A DNA stretch of 23,076 nucleotides from Bacillota bacterium (GTDB lineage Bacteria > Bacillota_I > Bacilli_A > ML615J-28 > CAG-698). The stretch lies in the NCBI GenBank assembly GCA_023410025.1, contig JAEYQM010000048.1:1-23076 (forward strand), given 5' to 3'. This document shows positions 22,549 to 23,076 of the stretch, one piece after another. Within the stretch, counting starts at the first letter, position 1. Every line of letters starts with the position of its first letter. The notes under the pieces are model-generated. The model made no database searches. It was not told the origin of the DNA and saw only the letters and a program-made list of their open reading frames with translations. A program made the translations under genes and the position numbers.

Positions 22549-23076
22549 TGGGTTTTAAATCAGGTTTTGTCGCCATAATAGGGCGTCCTAATGTTGGTAA
22601 ATCAACATTTATGAATTATATTTTAGGACAAAAGGTTTCAATAATTAGTCCTAAACCACAAACAACAAGAAATAAAATAAGTGGTGTTTATACCACTGAA
22701 AATGAACAAATAATTTTTATAGATACACCAGGTATCCATAAACCAAAACATGAACTTGGGAGTTTTATGAATCGTTTATCAATTAACACATTACAAGATG
22801 TTGATTTAATCTTAATGTTAGTTGATGCAACTGAAGACTTTGGTACAGGTGATGAATTTGTTTGTTCATTATTAAAGAAACTAAACACCGATGTAATATT
22901 GGTAATGAATAAAATCGATTTAATAAAAGATAAAGATCGATTAATGAAAAATGTTATAAAATTTAATGAGGCTCATAGTTTCAAAGAAACTTTTTATATA
23001 AGTGCTAAGAATGGCGATAATGTTGAGAAATTATTAAATGAGATTTGTAAAGATCTTGTTGAAGGTCCAATGTATT
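22548..23076 (+). CDS. era: GTPase Era, 5' part (cut by window end)
   Basis: Era is an essential GTPase that binds 16S rRNA near its 3' end and assists 30S assembly. The 176 codons present contain G1 GRPNVGKST (residues 12-20), the switch region KPQTTRNKI, G3 DTPGIHKPKHELG, G4 NKID and G5 SAKNGDN. The C-terminal KH domain lies beyond the window. AAAGAGG precedes the ATG by seven bases. Era and YbeY act on the same 16S 3' end, which fits their shared operon. Confidence 0.97.
   Translation, partial: MGFKSGFVAIIGRPNVGKSTFMNYILGQKVSIISPKPQTTRNKISGVYTTENEQIIFIDTPGIHKPKHELGSFMNRLSINTLQDVDLILMLVDATEDFGTGDEFVCSLLKKLNTDVILVMNKIDLIKDKDRLMKNVIKFNEAHSFKETFYISAKNGDNVEKLLNEICKDLVEGPMY

Noticed and set aside
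1..23076. Mycoplasma-type code with TGA as tryptophan
   Set aside because: TGA ends mutL, dacB, spmA, der and yqfC at normal lengths, and TGG encodes the conserved tryptophans.
1..23076. CRISPR arrays, IS elements, prophage or tRNA genes
   Set aside because: No regularly spaced repeats, transposase or phage motifs, or cloverleaf-type sequences with a GTTCRA arm were seen on either strand.

Overview
The window is AT-rich chromosomal DNA from an endospore-forming member of the Bacillota, most likely class Bacilli. It carries spoIVA, a spoVIF homologue, spmA/spmB, yqfC/yqfD and a probable gerM relative among housekeeping genes whose order partly follows Bacillus subtilis. The base composition and small genes recall AT-rich lineages near Turicibacter, Haloplasma, Erysipelotrichales or RF39/Izemoplasmatales, but the sequence alone does not settle the taxon. 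TGA is a normal stop codon (mutL, dacB, spmA, der and yqfC all end in TGA, most inside ATGA overlaps) and TGG is used for Trp, so this is not the Mycoplasma code. I see no phage, IS element, CRISPR array, tRNA or rRNA.

Layout. (1) 1-5525: inverted repeat, then the mutS-mutL-miaA operon (mismatch repair plus tRNA isopentenylation), closed by a terminator. (2) 5552-8397: dacB-spmA-spmB (spore cortex and core dehydration) followed by rluB, the same order as B. subtilis dacB-spmA-spmB-rluB. (3) 8487-13277: an in-frame fusion of cytidylate kinase and ribosomal protein S1, then der and gpsA. (4) 13325-16021: an unidentified P-loop kinase-like gene, spoVIF, spoIVA and an unusually diverged HU gene; gpsA-(...)-spoIVA-hbs is also the Bacillus order. 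(5) 16080-18874: a CPBP membrane protease on the minus strand, a GerM-like lipid-anchored or membrane-anchored protein, rdgB, and a choline-kinase-like gene. (6) 18967-20519: rpsU, then yqfC-yqfD. (7) 20631-21458: two paralogous zinc-ribbon membrane proteins at the place where Bacillus has phoH-pgpH. (8) 21459-23076: a 275-bp structured leader region and the ybeY-cdd-era operon, era being cut by the window edge.

Control. Housekeeping units have good sigma-A boxes with 17-bp spacers, often with a TGN extended -10 (mutS, cmk, hup, CPBP gene, rdgB, rpsU, zinc-ribbon pair, ybeY). Sporulation units instead show boxes resembling the mother-cell sigma-E consensus, best before yqfC-yqfD (TCATATT-N14-CATAGTAT), weaker before spoVIF and dacB. 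Almost all plus-strand genes are co-oriented and tightly spaced. No gene-free stretch exceeds 300 bp; the longest is 21459-21733.

Most notable: the cmk/S1 fusion keeps a perfect internal Shine-Dalgarno and ATG exactly at the ancestral S1 start, suggesting one gene that yields both a fusion and a stand-alone S1. Next are the inserted zinc-ribbon pair with a palindrome across its promoter, and the structured ybeY leader.
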